Assembly: GCA_028386065.3 (NCBI GenBank)
Contig: JAKUCV010005751.1
Location: 115,901 to 179,900, forward strand
DNA: 64,000 bases
Reading direction: 5' to 3'
Origin: Turnera subulata
Lineage: Eukaryota; Streptophyta; Magnoliopsida; Malpighiales; Passifloraceae
Below the pieces are notes generated by a model. The model did not search any database. It saw nothing but the letters and a program-made list of their open reading frames with translations, and had not been told where the DNA came from. The position numbers and the translations under genes are program-made. Of the stretch, positions 31,521-42,745 are shown piece after piece (the stretch's first letter is position 1; every line of letters begins with the position of its first letter).

Positions 31521-33535
31521 TTGGATTGCCACCTTGTTGCCTCTGAGGTGATTCATTCTGTAAAGCAAGCCAAGATTCGAGCTGTGGTTTGGAAGTTAGA
31601 TTTCTTAAAGGCTTAGGATTCCATATCATGGCAGTATCTAATGCAAGTGATGGAGAGGATGGGTTCGGGAAAAAATGGTTAACATGGATCAGAGAGTGTT
31701 TGCAGTCAGCCTCGTTTTCTGTTCTCATAAATGGTTCTCCCTCTTCAGAATTTAGTATGCAGAACGGATTGAGGCAGGGTGATCCCCTATCCCCATTCTT
31801 ATTTCTCTAGGCCACAGAGGATTTACCTGCATTGCTCAACAAGGCACGTGATAGGGGCTTATTAGCTCCGGTGTTAGTGCACAATATCCCCTTTTCTCTT
31901 TTACAGTTTGCCGATGATACTTTGCTGTTCTCCAAGGCAGAATCTAGCTCCTTATTGACTCTAAAGCAGGTTTTGAGATGTTTAGAAATGCTATTTGGAT
32001 TGAGTATTAATTTTCATAAGAGTGGATTAGATGGGATTTCTGTGGGAGATGCGGAGCTCCATTCTCTGGTTGATTCTTTGTTATGCAAAGTTAACTAATT
32101 ACCATTTACTTTCCTGGGTCAGCCATTGGGAGCAAGTATGCGGCTGACCAGACATTGGGAACCAGTAGTACAAAGTTTTAAACCCGATTACACTCTTGGA
32201 AGGGTAGATTTCTATCCTTCACGGGGAGGTTAGTGCTCATTAAAGCTGTTCTTTCTTCATTACCATATTACTATCTCTCCATGTTTATGCACCAGGAGCC
32301 GTGGCCAAGAAACTCTTTCACATTCAACTTGTATTCTTGTGGGGTGGTAGTGCCATGCAAAAGAAGTTATCTAATGTAGCAGGTCCAAGGTCATCACACC
32401 CAACAATTTGGGCGGGCTTGGTATTGAGAACTTGGTTTTTAAAAATTATTGTCTTCTTTATAAGTGGCTTAGAAGGTATCATTCTCAGGAGGGGCATCTG
32501 TGGAAAAATTTAATCTCCGCTAAGTGTAGTTTGGTTGTGGGTTCTATGACTCCAACTTTTGACCTGAAAAAGGCCTCACCCATTTGGACGAATATCCTGA
32601 GGAGTGATGACTTATCCGGTTCAGGACCTAATTCCTTGAGCTCTAGTTTGTCTCTCAATGTCAGCGATGGCAAACGCGTTAGCTTTTGGTGTGATGCATG
32701 GTCCTCCTTAGGTTGTTTGAAGAATTGGTACCAGAGGCTGTTTCAGTTATCCACCTTCCAACATTCTACAATTGGTGAGGTCCAGCAGGCGTGGCTGTTG
32801 CACCAGGATTTTTTTGCAGGGTGGTCGAGGAATTGGTACGTCTGGGAGAGGGGTGTATGTGATCAACTACGAGTGATGCTTGAGGGGTTGGTATTCCATT
32901 AGGATCGGTGTGACTCCTGGGACTGGTTGCATGACAGTCACTGGTTGTATATAATCACACCGGCCTAAGTTTTCTTACACTCAACTACTTCTAGTCCTCC
33001 ACAACCGCTTGTTTGGTTGGGTTTGGCACCAACGAAGATTGAGTTATTTCTGTGGTTGCTCATGAACGAGGGTGTTTCTTGGCCTTAGGGGTATCATACT
33101 GACAGGGGATATGGTCTGTCTGTTTTGTCAGGCTACGTTGGAAGACATTCCCCATTTGTTTCCTCTATGCCCGGTTATTGTGCCAATTTGGCAACGTCTT
33201 TGTCGATGGTGGGGGTTTGTTGGACAAGTCCAGGATGCATTGCTACTTGGATCGTGCAGTGGCTTGGGATTGTAGGGGTTCATCTCGTGGAGCAAGTGTG
33301 GGTGTTGTTGGGTTTCGCATTGTTGTGGTCCGTCTGGTTGGCACGTAATGCACTTGTGTTCACAGAGAAGCAGTTGCAGCCGAACGTGTTCTTTGATTTG
33401 GTCTTGTCTCGGGCCTTTAATTGGTTCAAAACTATTCACCCACAGTTTTCTTACAGTGTGGGGCTGTTCTTTCGTTGTTGGAACCAAGGGTGGCGTTCAA
33501 GAAAGCTTGTAACAATATGTTTTTCCATGTAACGA
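31521..33535 (+). pseudogene. LINE reverse transcriptase (C-terminal part) and zinc-binding tail
   Basis: Continues the LINE: LDCHLVASEVIHSV, KIRAVVWKLDFLKA (a stop within), WIRECLQSASFSVLINGSPS, GLRQGDPLSPFLF and the catalytic LLQFADDTLLFSKAE, which equals the YxDD box of other RTs. Then LSINFHKSGLDGIS, the thumb piece SLPYYYLSMF, and after frame changes the C-terminal zf-RVT type region (CLFCQATLEDIPHLFPLC) and LLWSVWLARNALVF, the usual end of plant L1 ORF2. There are stops near 31811 and 32098 and several frameshifts. Without Sirevirus A it joins directly to the RT piece at 21706-21975. Confidence 0.88.
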
Positions 33536-33643
33536 GTATTTCTACCCAATGCAGGCGTTATTCTTTGTTGTTGGTGGTGGTTTAGTTGCACTCTTATTAT
33601 TTGTGTATTCTGATTTCCTCTAATAATAATCATCGATTAGCAT

Positions 33644-33651
33644 AAAAAAAA
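33644..33651 (+). other. LINE poly-A tail
   Basis: Eight A residues end the LINE, after an AATAATAATAATC stretch. GACAG and the Athila-like LTR follow immediately. Confidence 0.65.
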
Positions 33652-33656
33652 GACAG

Positions 33657-35744
33657 TGATGTGGAGTGAGTCCTGCAAGCGCAAAGGGTAGTTATAGTAC
33701 TCTATCAAGGTCGTATCCACAGGGACTGGGAAGAGTCTGTTACTCCTTACTTAAGACAAATTACGCTTGAAACAATTAAACAAAAACGAATTATGGGGTG
33801 AGTGCCAATCGAAAATTAAATTAAGCAAGAGAATAAAAAGTAATAGCAATGTTGAAGTAGGTAGGGATAAGATTTGGTGAAATTTTAGGCATCCAGGGAT
33901 TCACATGTCTTGCCTTTATGCTCTAAATTGCTCAACAGAATCGTCACAGGTTGGGCCTGTGTGACGCCCTGTGTTAATAAGATGTCTCGAAGGGGCTCTC
34001 AACCTAATGTACTATCAACGGCTTTCGATCTTATTGATAGTTCCCTAAGCTTCCATCTACCCCCTGTCAATAGAGTAGGCATCCACTTAGAGGTGAAGTT
34101 TGGTGTTGGTGCTAATTACCCACAGTCTCTCCCCATCTTCTTTCGTACGGCTAGGGAGTGAAGGCGGACTATCGTTGGTCAAGCACACTTGCTTCTCCTT
34201 TCGGTCCTTCAACAAGCTGCTACTAGATTAAAGATAGACTACTCAATAATCAATCAAGAATTAGATTAAAAGTGGTGTAACTTTCTTGACTGTGCCGCAA
34301 CAGGCTGAGACAGTGCTGTGCCTGTGGCTGAGCCAGTCGAGAACACAAAGTCAATTACACAGATCAGTTCTTGCAAGCGCTCACAACCTATACTAAACCC
34401 ACTTGTTTTACTCATAGGTTCCTCCCAAGATTCTCACTCATCCTAATGCTTTCGCATCAGTCAAACCAAGGGGATAAAGAATGGGTGTTGAGGCTAATTC
34501 CTCAATTAGTTCCTAATTTCGTTTAAAATTAAGAGCTAAGGGTTGGTTGTTGTTGTTCCAGCAACTATGGTTTCTACTTTCAGTCCTTCACCTAGCTACC
34601 TATAATCATGTGTGGGTTTGATCAAGACTCAAACATAGAGCGAGTTTGCAACAACCAAACAAGAAAATCGGGCTAAGAACATAAGAAGAGCAAATTTATT
34701 GCACTTAGAACAGAAACATGCTTTACCCCTTCAACCTAAGAGGGGTTGTTTAATTCATGCTCAGACTTACAGAAGCATAGGGAGTAAAGGAGAGCATGAT
34801 GTTTGGAACAATCTGGAGGTTAAGGATAACACGATTTCTACCCAGAAAAGGGTGCAGAATCGTGTTTCCCCTTGAACCGTTTGTTCCAGAACATCTGCAA
34901 GTTTTATGGGTGTTTGATCGAGGGTCAATTCGATGCCCAATTCTTTCTTCCTTCTTCTTATTTATAGGAGCAGATCCTTCTTTTTTTTCTTCTCCCACGT
35001 GCTGGAAGGCATGGCAGTTGGGCAAGTTGAGTTTCAGTTGCCCATCTTGCTCGTCGAGATAAGGCACCATGGGAGGTGTGCCGAACGGGTGAAAGCTGCA
35101 AATCTGCATATTTTAGAAGACTTAGGGGGAGGATAATAGTTATTTAATTGTTAAATTTTTTGGGTATAATGATTATCCCCTCTTTCCCATGCTTAAAGTC
35201 TTCTGAAATGCTCAGGTCATGATTGTAGAGTTGAAGGTTTTGCAAGTGGTGAAGCTCTGCAAGTGGCTGAGCTTAGTATTCTTTTCTTCGCGTTTCTGGT
35301 CATCTGTAAATTGCACAGGCTGAGCCTATGCTGGGCCTGTGTCTGAAGTTGTGTATATTCTCTTTCCATTTTTTTGTGCAATTGAATTCAACTCTTTTTC
35401 GGATTGATATAGTGGCGTAATGGCTTCGTGGACCATGGCAAAGGTGTTGAAATCCAGTGGATAACTTGTGATTGGAGGGAGAATTTGTGGCTTTTCACTG
35501 ATTTTGCATTGAACAACAAGCTCGGAACAGGCTCATGCCGTGCCAGAGGCTATTTCTTTGATTTCCACAATAAAATCTCCAAAATTCTACAAAATAAACC
35601 TGGAATCACTAATCATACAGTAAGGGATGGGATTTAAGAAAATATGATGAAATAATGCATAGCAAGACATATAATCATATGATAAATTGAGAGTAAAATA
35701 CATCTAAAATCATGCCTAAAACTATGCATATTTCATGTGCATCA
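33657..35744 (-). repeat. LTR of an Athila-like Ty3/gypsy element
   Basis: The minus strand begins TGATGCACATG and ends CTCCACATCA, so 2088 bases with TG...CA ends. The sequence GTCGTATCCACAGGGA (33713-33728) and, just outside, GACAAGCAAAATATTCAG followed by TTTGGGGTATTT (minus strand) are familiar from Athila-like elements. Internal sequence lies to the right, so this is the 3' LTR of a minus-strand element. The partner LTR is missing. GACAG at 33652-33656 would be its target duplication. Confidence 0.6.
34959..34967 (-). promoter_or_regulatory. TATA box of the Athila-like LTR
   Basis: The minus strand reads CTATAAATA, about 780 bases into the LTR from its 5' end. Confidence 0.6.
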
Positions 35745-36458
35745 AAATACCCCAAACTGAATATTTTGCTTGTCCTCAAGCAAACAGAAGAGAATAGAAG
35801 GCATGATTTTGAAAGAAAGTAAAGACAATTTCAAAGCATCAAATTTTTACTAAGTTTCTCCCTTGTGATGTCCCAATTCGGATATCGTCTTATTTTTCTT
35901 CAAAACTGCATTCGACTCTAACCAAATTCCTTGTCAGTAGTTTTTATCATAAAAATCACAGGATTAATTCGCAACTGGCCTCCATTCATTCTGCCAATTG
36001 AGGGATTCTGTTAAAGTTTAAAAATTGAAAAACAGTACCTCATATACAGACTCATTACCTCTTATCTCCACTAATGTGCATAAGTCATCAAGCTAGGAAC
36101 ACTAGGACTTTGTCTGTGTTGTATTGAGGCTAGGTGAGGGTTGTCAAAGGAAGGTGGATGGATTGCGCAAAGGTCAATGGCTTGTGAACTCGATTCTTTT
36201 GTTCTTGTTCATGAATAGCCTGAGACAGTGTAGAGGCTGTTGACCTTGTATTTTCTGCGATCTCATGCTATTTGGTAACTGTGTCCCAATGCTTCAGTCA
36301 TTCTTGATGTAACCACTGACTCCAGTAGAAGGATTGGATTTGTGTTCTTTGGTGGATTATGATTTTCCAGATTTTGCCCTTGTCCTTCCTCTCTTTCTTT
36401 ATTTTGTTGTTTTTCTTCTCTCTTTTTTTTTTCTTCTTCCCATATGTTTCTTTTTCTC
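35745..36458 (-). other. Athila-like internal remnant with polypurine tract
   Basis: The minus strand reads AGTTTGGGGTATT directly before the LTR, the purine tract. The remaining 700 bases are non-coding 3' internal sequence. It ends in a T-rich run at about 36420-36440 where it meets the chromovirus pol fragment. No gene is seen. Confidence 0.55.
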
Positions 36459-36809
36459 AAGTTGAGCCCTCGTTATATTGGTCCTTATGAGATCACGGAG
36501 CGGATAGGTCCGCTGGCCTACCGGTTGGCTTTACCGGAGGAGCTATTTCGCATACATGATGTATTCCATCTTTCGATGCTGAGGAGTTATCGGTCTGATC
36601 CGACTCATGTTGTATCCCCGACAGAGGTGGAGGTTGCTGAGGATTTGACCTATGTGGAGGAGCCAGTTGAGATTCTGGCTCGGGAGGTGCGACAGTTGAG
36701 AAGTCGTACTATTCCGATGGTTCGGGTTCGTTGGAGCCGTCATTCTCCGAGTGAGGCTACTTGGGAGGTTGAGTCCCATATGAGAGAGCAGTATCCACAA
36801 ATGTTTTGA
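36459..36809 (+). pseudogene. pol: Chromovirus integrase C-terminus with chromodomain
   Basis: Open from the junction to the stop: KLSPRYIGPYEITERIGPLA is the conserved integrase C-terminal segment, RIHDVFHLSMLRSYRSD follows, and the end EEPVEILAREVRQLRSRTIP with VRVRWSRHSPSEATWEVE is a chromodomain, thought to steer integration to heterochromatin. All upstream pol and gag sequence is missing at 36458. The piece is followed at the expected distance by a purine tract and LTR. The type fits Tekay/Del chromoviruses. Confidence 0.85.
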
Positions 36810-36846
36810 TGTTCTTATCTTGTAATTTCGAAGACGAAATTTTAAT

Positions 36847-36860
36847 AAGAGGGGTGGAAC
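36847..36860 (+). other. Polypurine tract of the chromovirus
   Basis: AAGAGGGGTGGAAC directly before the LTR start TGCAATGCCC, after GACGAAATTTTAAT, the usual chromovirus layout. Confidence 0.75.
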
Positions 36861-39515
36861 TGCAATGCCCCGATTTTCATAATTTAATTCATGGAATTTT
36901 TAAAATTTTAATTCCTATTTTACCCTCAAGGAATTTCCAGATTTTTGGACTAGGAAAATAAATTATTTTTCTTGGTTATATTAATTTTAAGTAAGTATTA
37001 TTTGGGGTTTGAGCTACGTTGGAAACGAACACGAGTCCGGGGGTGTAATGCGGGGTTACCGTAGTTTAATCAAAACTACGTCGTTTTGGTTAAAGAAAAG
37101 GAAAAAAATAGTAATAAAAAAAATGTTGACCCAGCTAGGGCGGGTTAACTACGCCCAGCCAAAACGATACGATGTCGTTTTGGCCAGGCGGGTCAAAACC
37201 CTAAGCCCTTTCCTACTTCTCCCTTCTCTTCTTCTTTTTTTTTTCTCCGCCGCAGCTCCCTCTCTCTCACTATGAACCCACTCCCGATTCTCCCTCTCCA
37301 ACCGTTTTCTTTTTTCTTCTTCTCCTCTTCCACTCTTCTCTTCTTTTATTTTCTCTTCTTTCCCGGTTCTTTTCTTTCCTCCCACCCTCTCGCCGCACCG
37401 CTGCTCGGGCTAGTGCCATCGCCGCCTGCTGCGAGTCGTCGGTAAGTGCCGTTGACCCTCGTTTCCTCTTGTGCTCTTCCTTTAATGGTTGCCTCACTGT
37501 GTATACTAACCCGATTTGGGTTTTTCTTTTTCTTTTGTGGTGGTTGTGTTGTCTCGGGTTGGATTGGCGGCGCGTGTGTGTTCTTGGTGGCCGGTGATGG
37601 TGGTTGCTGTGTTTGGCGGGTCGGTTTGGTCGGGTTTTGGTGGTCGGGTCTGCGTGGGTTGGCTGTGGGCCGTGTCGTGTTGTTGCTGGTGGTTGATTCC
37701 GGCAGCGAGTGTTGGGTGGTTGATTTGAATGTCAATTTGGGGGTTTTTGGGGCTGAGGTAGAAGTGTTGAAACTCGTTTGAGGCTCGGGTCGGAACTGAA
37801 CAACGTGTCTGGTAATTTCTGTTGGTGAACAGTCTTTTTCGGGTAAGGAATTTTTTCTCCAATCCTTTTTCTTGAATCGATTTAGCGGTCAGAGGGTGTT
37901 GTATGGATTAGTTGGATGTTGTTTGAGTGAATACGGTTTGGATGCTGTTTTGGTTTATGGCAGATTTGTTGTGGACATTTTCTTTGGTTGTTGTGGAGAA
38001 TTCCGGTGAGGTTGACCGGAATCCGGTGAGCTCGGGAATTTTCCGGCGAGGACTCGGGTGCATCCCGGCGGATAGAATTTCTTCCTCGACTGTATACGGT
38101 ATTTTCAGGTTAAGTCTCGGTTGAGTCTTTGTACATAATTCATGGGATATTTTGAGGATGTGTACATCTCAATTTTTATGGGTTTAGTGGAAACCGTGAG
38201 CGGGAGTGAGTGTGTGTGGCCGGAAACTTACCGACAGATGTAGAACCCTATATCGAGAACACTTGGGTTCGGGAACGACCTTGGAACGATATTTAGGTAA
38301 AATCGGGCCCAGACCCAACTAACTAACTCTAAAGGTCTTTAAGACGTTTTTATGGACTTTAAGATATGGGCTTGAGGCCCAATGACATATTTGGATATCT
38401 TTTGGACTTAAGTAACGGGCTTTAAGCCCAATTTCATAATTTGATAATTATGGACTTAGGGGTGGGCTTTAGGCCCGAGATTTGGTTTTGGACTTAGATG
38501 GGCTTAAGCCCGGTGATTCTTAGGACCTGATCTGTTGGAGTTTAGGTGAGAGAACACCTTTGTTGGGCATAGACCCTGAAACCTCATAATCTTTTAGCTA
38601 GGGTAGGGTTTTACTCCAGTTGGTTCGAGCGGGAAGTGATACCCCTCGGGATTGCATGCGGGCTAGCATGGTATATACGGTTTAGCATATGGGTCTGTGA
38701 TGACCGGTTCTACCTCCCTCCTTCTACCTCCCCCTTTCTACCTCCCTCTTTCTCTCTGTCTCTCTCTCTCTCTCTGTGATTGTATTTGGGCTATATGCCT
38801 AGTTATATTGGGCTTACGCCCTGATTGTCTCATGAGACGGGACCGAGCTCGACGCACACAGTAGGGTGCCCTGAATAATAAATATAATAATAATAACAAA
38901 ACACAATCAGATGTAAAACATTAACTATCTGTTTATATGTTGTTGGCAAGCTAGTACTGATTATTGTGACTTTCCTTGCTAGTGTTTGTTCCTCTACACA
39001 CCTTTCGAGCTTGCTTTGCACACCTACATAACTAGATTTATACTGCTCACTGAGTAGGTGACTCACATTATCGCCACCGTTGTTTTTCAGACCCTTAGTT
39101 AACGCGCTGATTTTTTTTTCTTCCCGGAGTACGGACGAGGATATCCCAGCAGGTAGTTGTGCTTCTTCTCCCGGTTGGATCCATAGAGCCGACATGCAAA
39201 TCATTTTCTTCTCTTGATTTTATTTTATCTTTATCTTCCGCTACACAAAAACTTGTTGAGATGTCGTTCTTATTTTTATTACATAGTCGGTGGTTTGCTG
39301 GGATTTGATACATGAAGTTGTTTTGGCGGATTTGTCGGGTTTGATTTATGGCTTGATAAGCCGGTTTATCTCTGTTCTTTTATGACATCTTAGTTTAATA
39401 AGGTTTATGGATAATGTTTTGGCATTGGTTTACGTTTCCCGGGTTTCAAGGGCACTTTGGTAAATTGCTTTTATTTAATTATTTTATTTTGTAAAATTGA
39501 GATACGGGCGTTTCA
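36861..39515 (+). repeat. 3' LTR of the chromovirus (Tekay-like)
   Basis: 2655 bases from TGCAATGCCCCGATT to ACGGGCGTTTCA. The same family is present in the opposite orientation at 57418-62432. TCACA (39516-39520) after it should be the target duplication; the left copy was lost with the 5' part of the element. It interrupts the 5' LTR of Sirevirus B, since the sequence after it matches that LTR as seen at 51536 onward. ORFs within are low-complexity and unsupported. Confidence 0.8.
38750..38777. repeat. CT microsatellite in the chromovirus LTR
   Basis: CTCTCTGTCTCTCTCTCTCT run. The inverted-orientation LTR has the shorter counterpart GAGAGAAAGATAGAGAG near 58165. Confidence 0.75.
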
Positions 39516-40283
39516 TCACATCCTCTCTCTACCCTGGAAGATATGGTGGTCCACACTTTCCTTTTTAGGAAAGCGTTTTGAAGAAAAAAATTGCATCTCA
39601 AGTATTCTGTAGATTTGACTTGCCTACACGGACTGTTTAATTTGGAAAGTAAGAAGTCAACTCCTATACCACCTGGACATCATGTGGCCGTTATGTGAAC
39701 ATTGTGAGAGAACTTTCCCATCCTGAGATTCTATATAAGAGGTCTGAAACCTCATTAGAAGAAGCACTTCAACCTATGGAAATATTTTGTGATAATTAGC
39801 TTCTACTGGAGCCAAATCCTCTAAGAGATTAAAAAAATCAGATTGAGCTTACCTTGAGTGAATTTCCTATTCTAAACTCGTTGTAAACACTTCTTGACTG
39901 AGTCACTCTTGGAGTTATCTTATTGAGGGCATCCGAAGTGAGATTAAGTTACAATCTTACTTGATACTCAAAGCTAGGATTAGTTTTGAGGATAGGTTAG
40001 AGCTAAGCCTTTGAAAAGCTTGAGTGTAGGTTAGAGCTAAGCCTTTGAAAAGCTTGAGTGTAGGTTAGAGCTGAGCCTTTGAAAAGCTGAACCTTTAGGT
40101 AGTGGATGTACTCCTGCGTGGGGAACCACTATAAATTGTTTGTGTCCATTTCTTTTCTATCTACATTCCTGCATTTCCACTTCAGTTTAACATTTGGCTT
40201 CTGTGTCGAGCCAAATCTCTAAAAACCAAAAAAAAAGGAAAAGTTAAAACAACCCCCCCTTTTTAGCATTTTCTGGGTCAACA
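39516..40283 (+). repeat. 5' LTR remnant of Sirevirus B
   Basis: Matches the 3' LTR from 51536 on. The upstream part was removed with the chromovirus junction. It includes the uninterrupted site (GGAAATATTTTGTGATA near 39779) corresponding to where the solo LTR entered the 3' LTR. Confidence 0.85.
39994..40092 (+). repeat. Minisatellite in the Sirevirus B 5' LTR
   Basis: Three copies of a unit of about 39 bases starting AGGTTAGAGCTAAGCC and ending AAAAGCTTGAGTGT. The 3' LTR has four shorter copies at 53647-53752, so copy number differs between the two LTRs. Confidence 0.8.
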
Positions 40284-40284
40284 A

Positions 40285-40297
40285 TTGGTAGTGGAGC
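40285..40297 (+). other. Primer binding site of Sirevirus B
   Basis: TTGGTAGTGGAGC follows one base after the LTR end, again TGGTAG rather than the initiator-Met TGGTAT. Confidence 0.75.
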
Positions 40298-40339
40298 TGT
40301 GTTCTCAGGGAAGTGGATTAGCCTCCAGAGAAAAAGATC

Positions 40340-41377
40340 ATGGCTTATGAGGGAACAAGCATCAACAAGGCATCCTACTTTGATCGTGCTAATTTCAACT
40401 ATTCAAAGGTCAAGATGAAGAAGAATCAAAAAGGAAGGAGTCCTAGGGGAGTGAAGATTGAAAAGCCCAAGAAGGATCCTCTAGTATGCTTTGGATGCAA
40501 CTGCGAAGGCCATATCAAGTTTGAATGCCTATACCAAAAGAAGAACATATATGGTTCGTCAAAAACCAAGAAAAGGAAGGATATGGCTGCTTGGGAGGAC
40601 TCGGATTCTTCAAGCAATTCAGACACGGATGAAGCTGTGAATTTGTGTCTCATGGCTCAAGAAGAATCTGAGGTAAATGATTCACCTGCCTTTACATTTG
40701 ATGAATTACAAGATGCTTTTGGTGAATTGCATGACAAGTATATACAAGCACTAAAAAAGAACATTGCATACAAGAAATGTATTGAGATTCTAGAGTATGA
40801 TGCTGGAGCACATAATATTGCACATGAAAAATTTGATCTTGCTCATGTTGATGTGTTGAAATCTTGTGAAACTTTGAAAAGTGAGAACCTTTCCACACAA
40901 AATGCTCATGATGAACTAGAAACAAAGATTGCTAGTAATATTGCTATGTGTGACAAGTTGTTGAAAGAGAATGATATGCTTAAGAAAAGTGTTGATGATT
41001 TGAAATGTTCTCTTGAGAAGTTCACTAGAGGCACAAACAATTTAAATCTGTTGCTAGGTCAACAAAGGCACTCACTAGACAAAAGTGGGATAGGCCCAAC
41101 ACATATGGTTTTTAGCAAGCCAAATCTTCCTGTAAAATTTGTTAAAGAAGAATTTAGAACTCCATATAGACCTACATACCATGAGCGCTATAGGTCTAAC
41201 TATCATAAGCACTCACATAGACCTTATATTTCATGCTATTATTGTGGAAAAATTGGACACACAATCAGATCTTGTGCTTATAGGAAGAGAAACAATCATG
41301 TGAAGTATATTTGGGTTCCGAAAGGAACCAAATCTGACCCTGAAGGATCCAAGTTAGTTTGGGTACCCAAAACTTGA
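40340..41377 (+). CDS. gag: Sirevirus B gag, internally deleted, open for 345 codons
   Basis: The longest undamaged gag-type frame in the window. Residues 1-26 are the gag start (MAYEGTSINK, FDRANFNYSKVKM), which should continue into about 200 residues of capsid domain, but the frame jumps straight to a basic linker and the first zinc knuckle CFGCNCEGHIKFEC (50-63). An acidic Ser-rich segment (WEDSDSSSNSDTDE), the Sirevirus FTFDELQDAFGELHDKY motif, and a coiled-coil region (about 125-240) follow, then the second knuckle CYYCGKIGHTIRSC (about 299-312) and two IWVPK/VWVPK motifs at the end. It lacks the capsid domain, so at most it is an RNA-binding coiled-coil protein. The primer site lies 43 bases upstream of the ATG. 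Confidence 0.75.
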   Translation: MAYEGTSINKASYFDRANFNYSKVKMKKNQKGRSPRGVKIEKPKKDPLVCFGCNCEGHIKFECLYQKKNIYGSSKTKKRKDMAAWEDSDSSSNSDTDEAVNLCLMAQEESEVNDSPAFTFDELQDAFGELHDKYIQALKKNIAYKKCIEILEYDAGAHNIAHEKFDLAHVDVLKSCETLKSENLSTQNAHDELETKIASNIAMCDKLLKENDMLKKSVDDLKCSLEKFTRGTNNLNLLLGQQRHSLDKSGIGPTHMVFSKPNLPVKFVKEEFRTPYRPTYHERYRSNYHKHSHRPYISCYYCGKIGHTIRSCAYRKRNNHVKYIWVPKGTKSDPEGSKLVWVPKT

Positions 41378-42745
41378 TTACATGATAGGGTGTAAGGGAT
41401 GAATAGGTACTGAACAGTGGTTGTTCAAGACATATGACAGGTGACCCATCAAAATTTTCATCCCTCCTTTCAAAACACCAAGGTATTGTTACTTTTGGTG
41501 ATAGCTCAAAGGTAAAATTCTCGGTATTGGTAAGAATGTTGTTGATCCTACTATTGAGCATGTGCTTTTTGGTTCATATTCTTAAGTTCAATATGTTAAG
41601 TAATAGTCAGTTATGTGACAAAAGGATTTAGAGTTACATTTGAATGATCACGATGTCTTGTGAGTAGGATTGATGATGAGAAAGTCGTATTTATTGGAAA
41701 AAGGTATTGGAAACCTATGTTCTATATGTTTAAATGATGTTACTAATCCAGAGGTCAAGTGTTTTAGTGCAAGAACAGAGACTCCAACCCTGTGGCATAA
41801 GAGGCTCGGACATGCAAATTTTGAGCAAATATCAAATCTGTCAAAGAAGGATTTGGTTGATGAACTGGCAAAGCCAAAATGCGAAGCAAAAACCAAATGT
41901 CGAGCATGTCCGCTTGTGATGATACAAAAGCAAACTTTACTCCTGAGAATCAGCTACAGGTCATTGAGGTTGATGAGATAAATAAATGAGCAACCCCCTG
42001 AATTATTTGAGACTCAACAACATTTGGCTCCTCCCGAACCAAATGTTCAGAGTAATGATATGCAACCAAATATTCTGAGATTTGGCTCAAGCTCACAAAT
42101 AAGAAACACTGAGATTCAAACACCGAGAGGCCACTCTGCTGAAGCCATATTGGGTGATCCAATAAAAGGTGTAACAACTAGAACCTCTTTGCAAAACATC
42201 AACTCACATCGTACATTTTTGTTTCAAGTTGAGCCTAAGAATGTCAAGGACGCCACACTTGATGAAAGTCGGGTGATGGCAATGCAAGAAGTGCTTAATT
42301 AGTTCGTAAGGAATAATATGTGGGAGTTTGTTGCAAGATCAAAAGACCATCCCATCATTGGAACCAAACGGGTCTTTAAGAACAAGCTCGATGAATCTAG
42401 AACTGTGGTAAGGAACAAAGCTAACGATACAATCAAAAGGAAGGTATTGATTTTGATGAGACCTTTGCACCAGTAGCTAGACTTGATTCAATTCGCATGT
42501 AGCTTGCATTTGCATCATTTAAATCTTTCAAACTCTATCAAATGGATGTCAAGAGTGCTTTTCTAAATGGATATATCTTGGAAGAAGTATATGTAGAACA
42601 ACCTCCAGAATTTGAAAACCATGAACATCCACAACATGTTTTAAAAATGAAAAAGGCATTGTATGATTTTGAACAAGCACCTAGGGCTTGGTATGATAGA
42701 TTAAGCTCATATCTTACCTCATAATGCTTTGCAAGAGGAAAAGTC
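41378..42745 (+). pseudogene. pol: Sirevirus B pol, first part (protease to RT, heavily deleted)
   Basis: Protease remains as MTGDPSKFSSLLSKHQGIVTFGD. The pre-integrase segment LWHKRLGHANFEQISNLSKK and CRACPL follow. The integrase core is deleted. The spacer before RT (QQHLAPPEPN, ILGDPIKGVTTR) and RT pieces WEFVARSKDHPIIGTKRVFK, DFDETFAPVARLDSIR, QMDVKSAFLNGYILEEVY and KKALYDFEQAPRAWYDRLSSYL are present, with stops at 42299-42301 and 42486 and frameshifts. RT stops at 42745, before the catalytic YVDD, where the inverted copy begins. It is not functional. Confidence 0.82.

Larger units (their letters stand above)
3337..33651 (+). mobile_element. L1-type LINE, split into five pieces by four insertions
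   Basis: Five plus-strand segments (3337-4117, 6797-6861, 15019-16871, 21706-21975, 31521-33651) read in order as ORF1, the ORF1 end, endonuclease plus reverse transcriptase start, the RT middle, RT end plus zinc-binding tail, and a short poly-A. Total LINE sequence is about 5.1 kb, normal for a plant L1 lacking its 5' end. Joins are clean: across the hAT the protein reads SMKAPG then PDGFNFSFYKS, and across the Sirevirus TFIAGRYN then LDCHLVASEVIHSV, both standard RT motifs. The 5' end is missing at the Tat/Ogre LTR. Many stops show it is long dead. Confidence 0.85.

Noticed and set aside
37009..37862. ORFs on both strands rich in Cys/Trp/Val/Gly or Arg/Lys/Thr
   Set aside because: They fall in the GC-rich part of a chromovirus LTR, overlap each other on opposite strands and show no domain.
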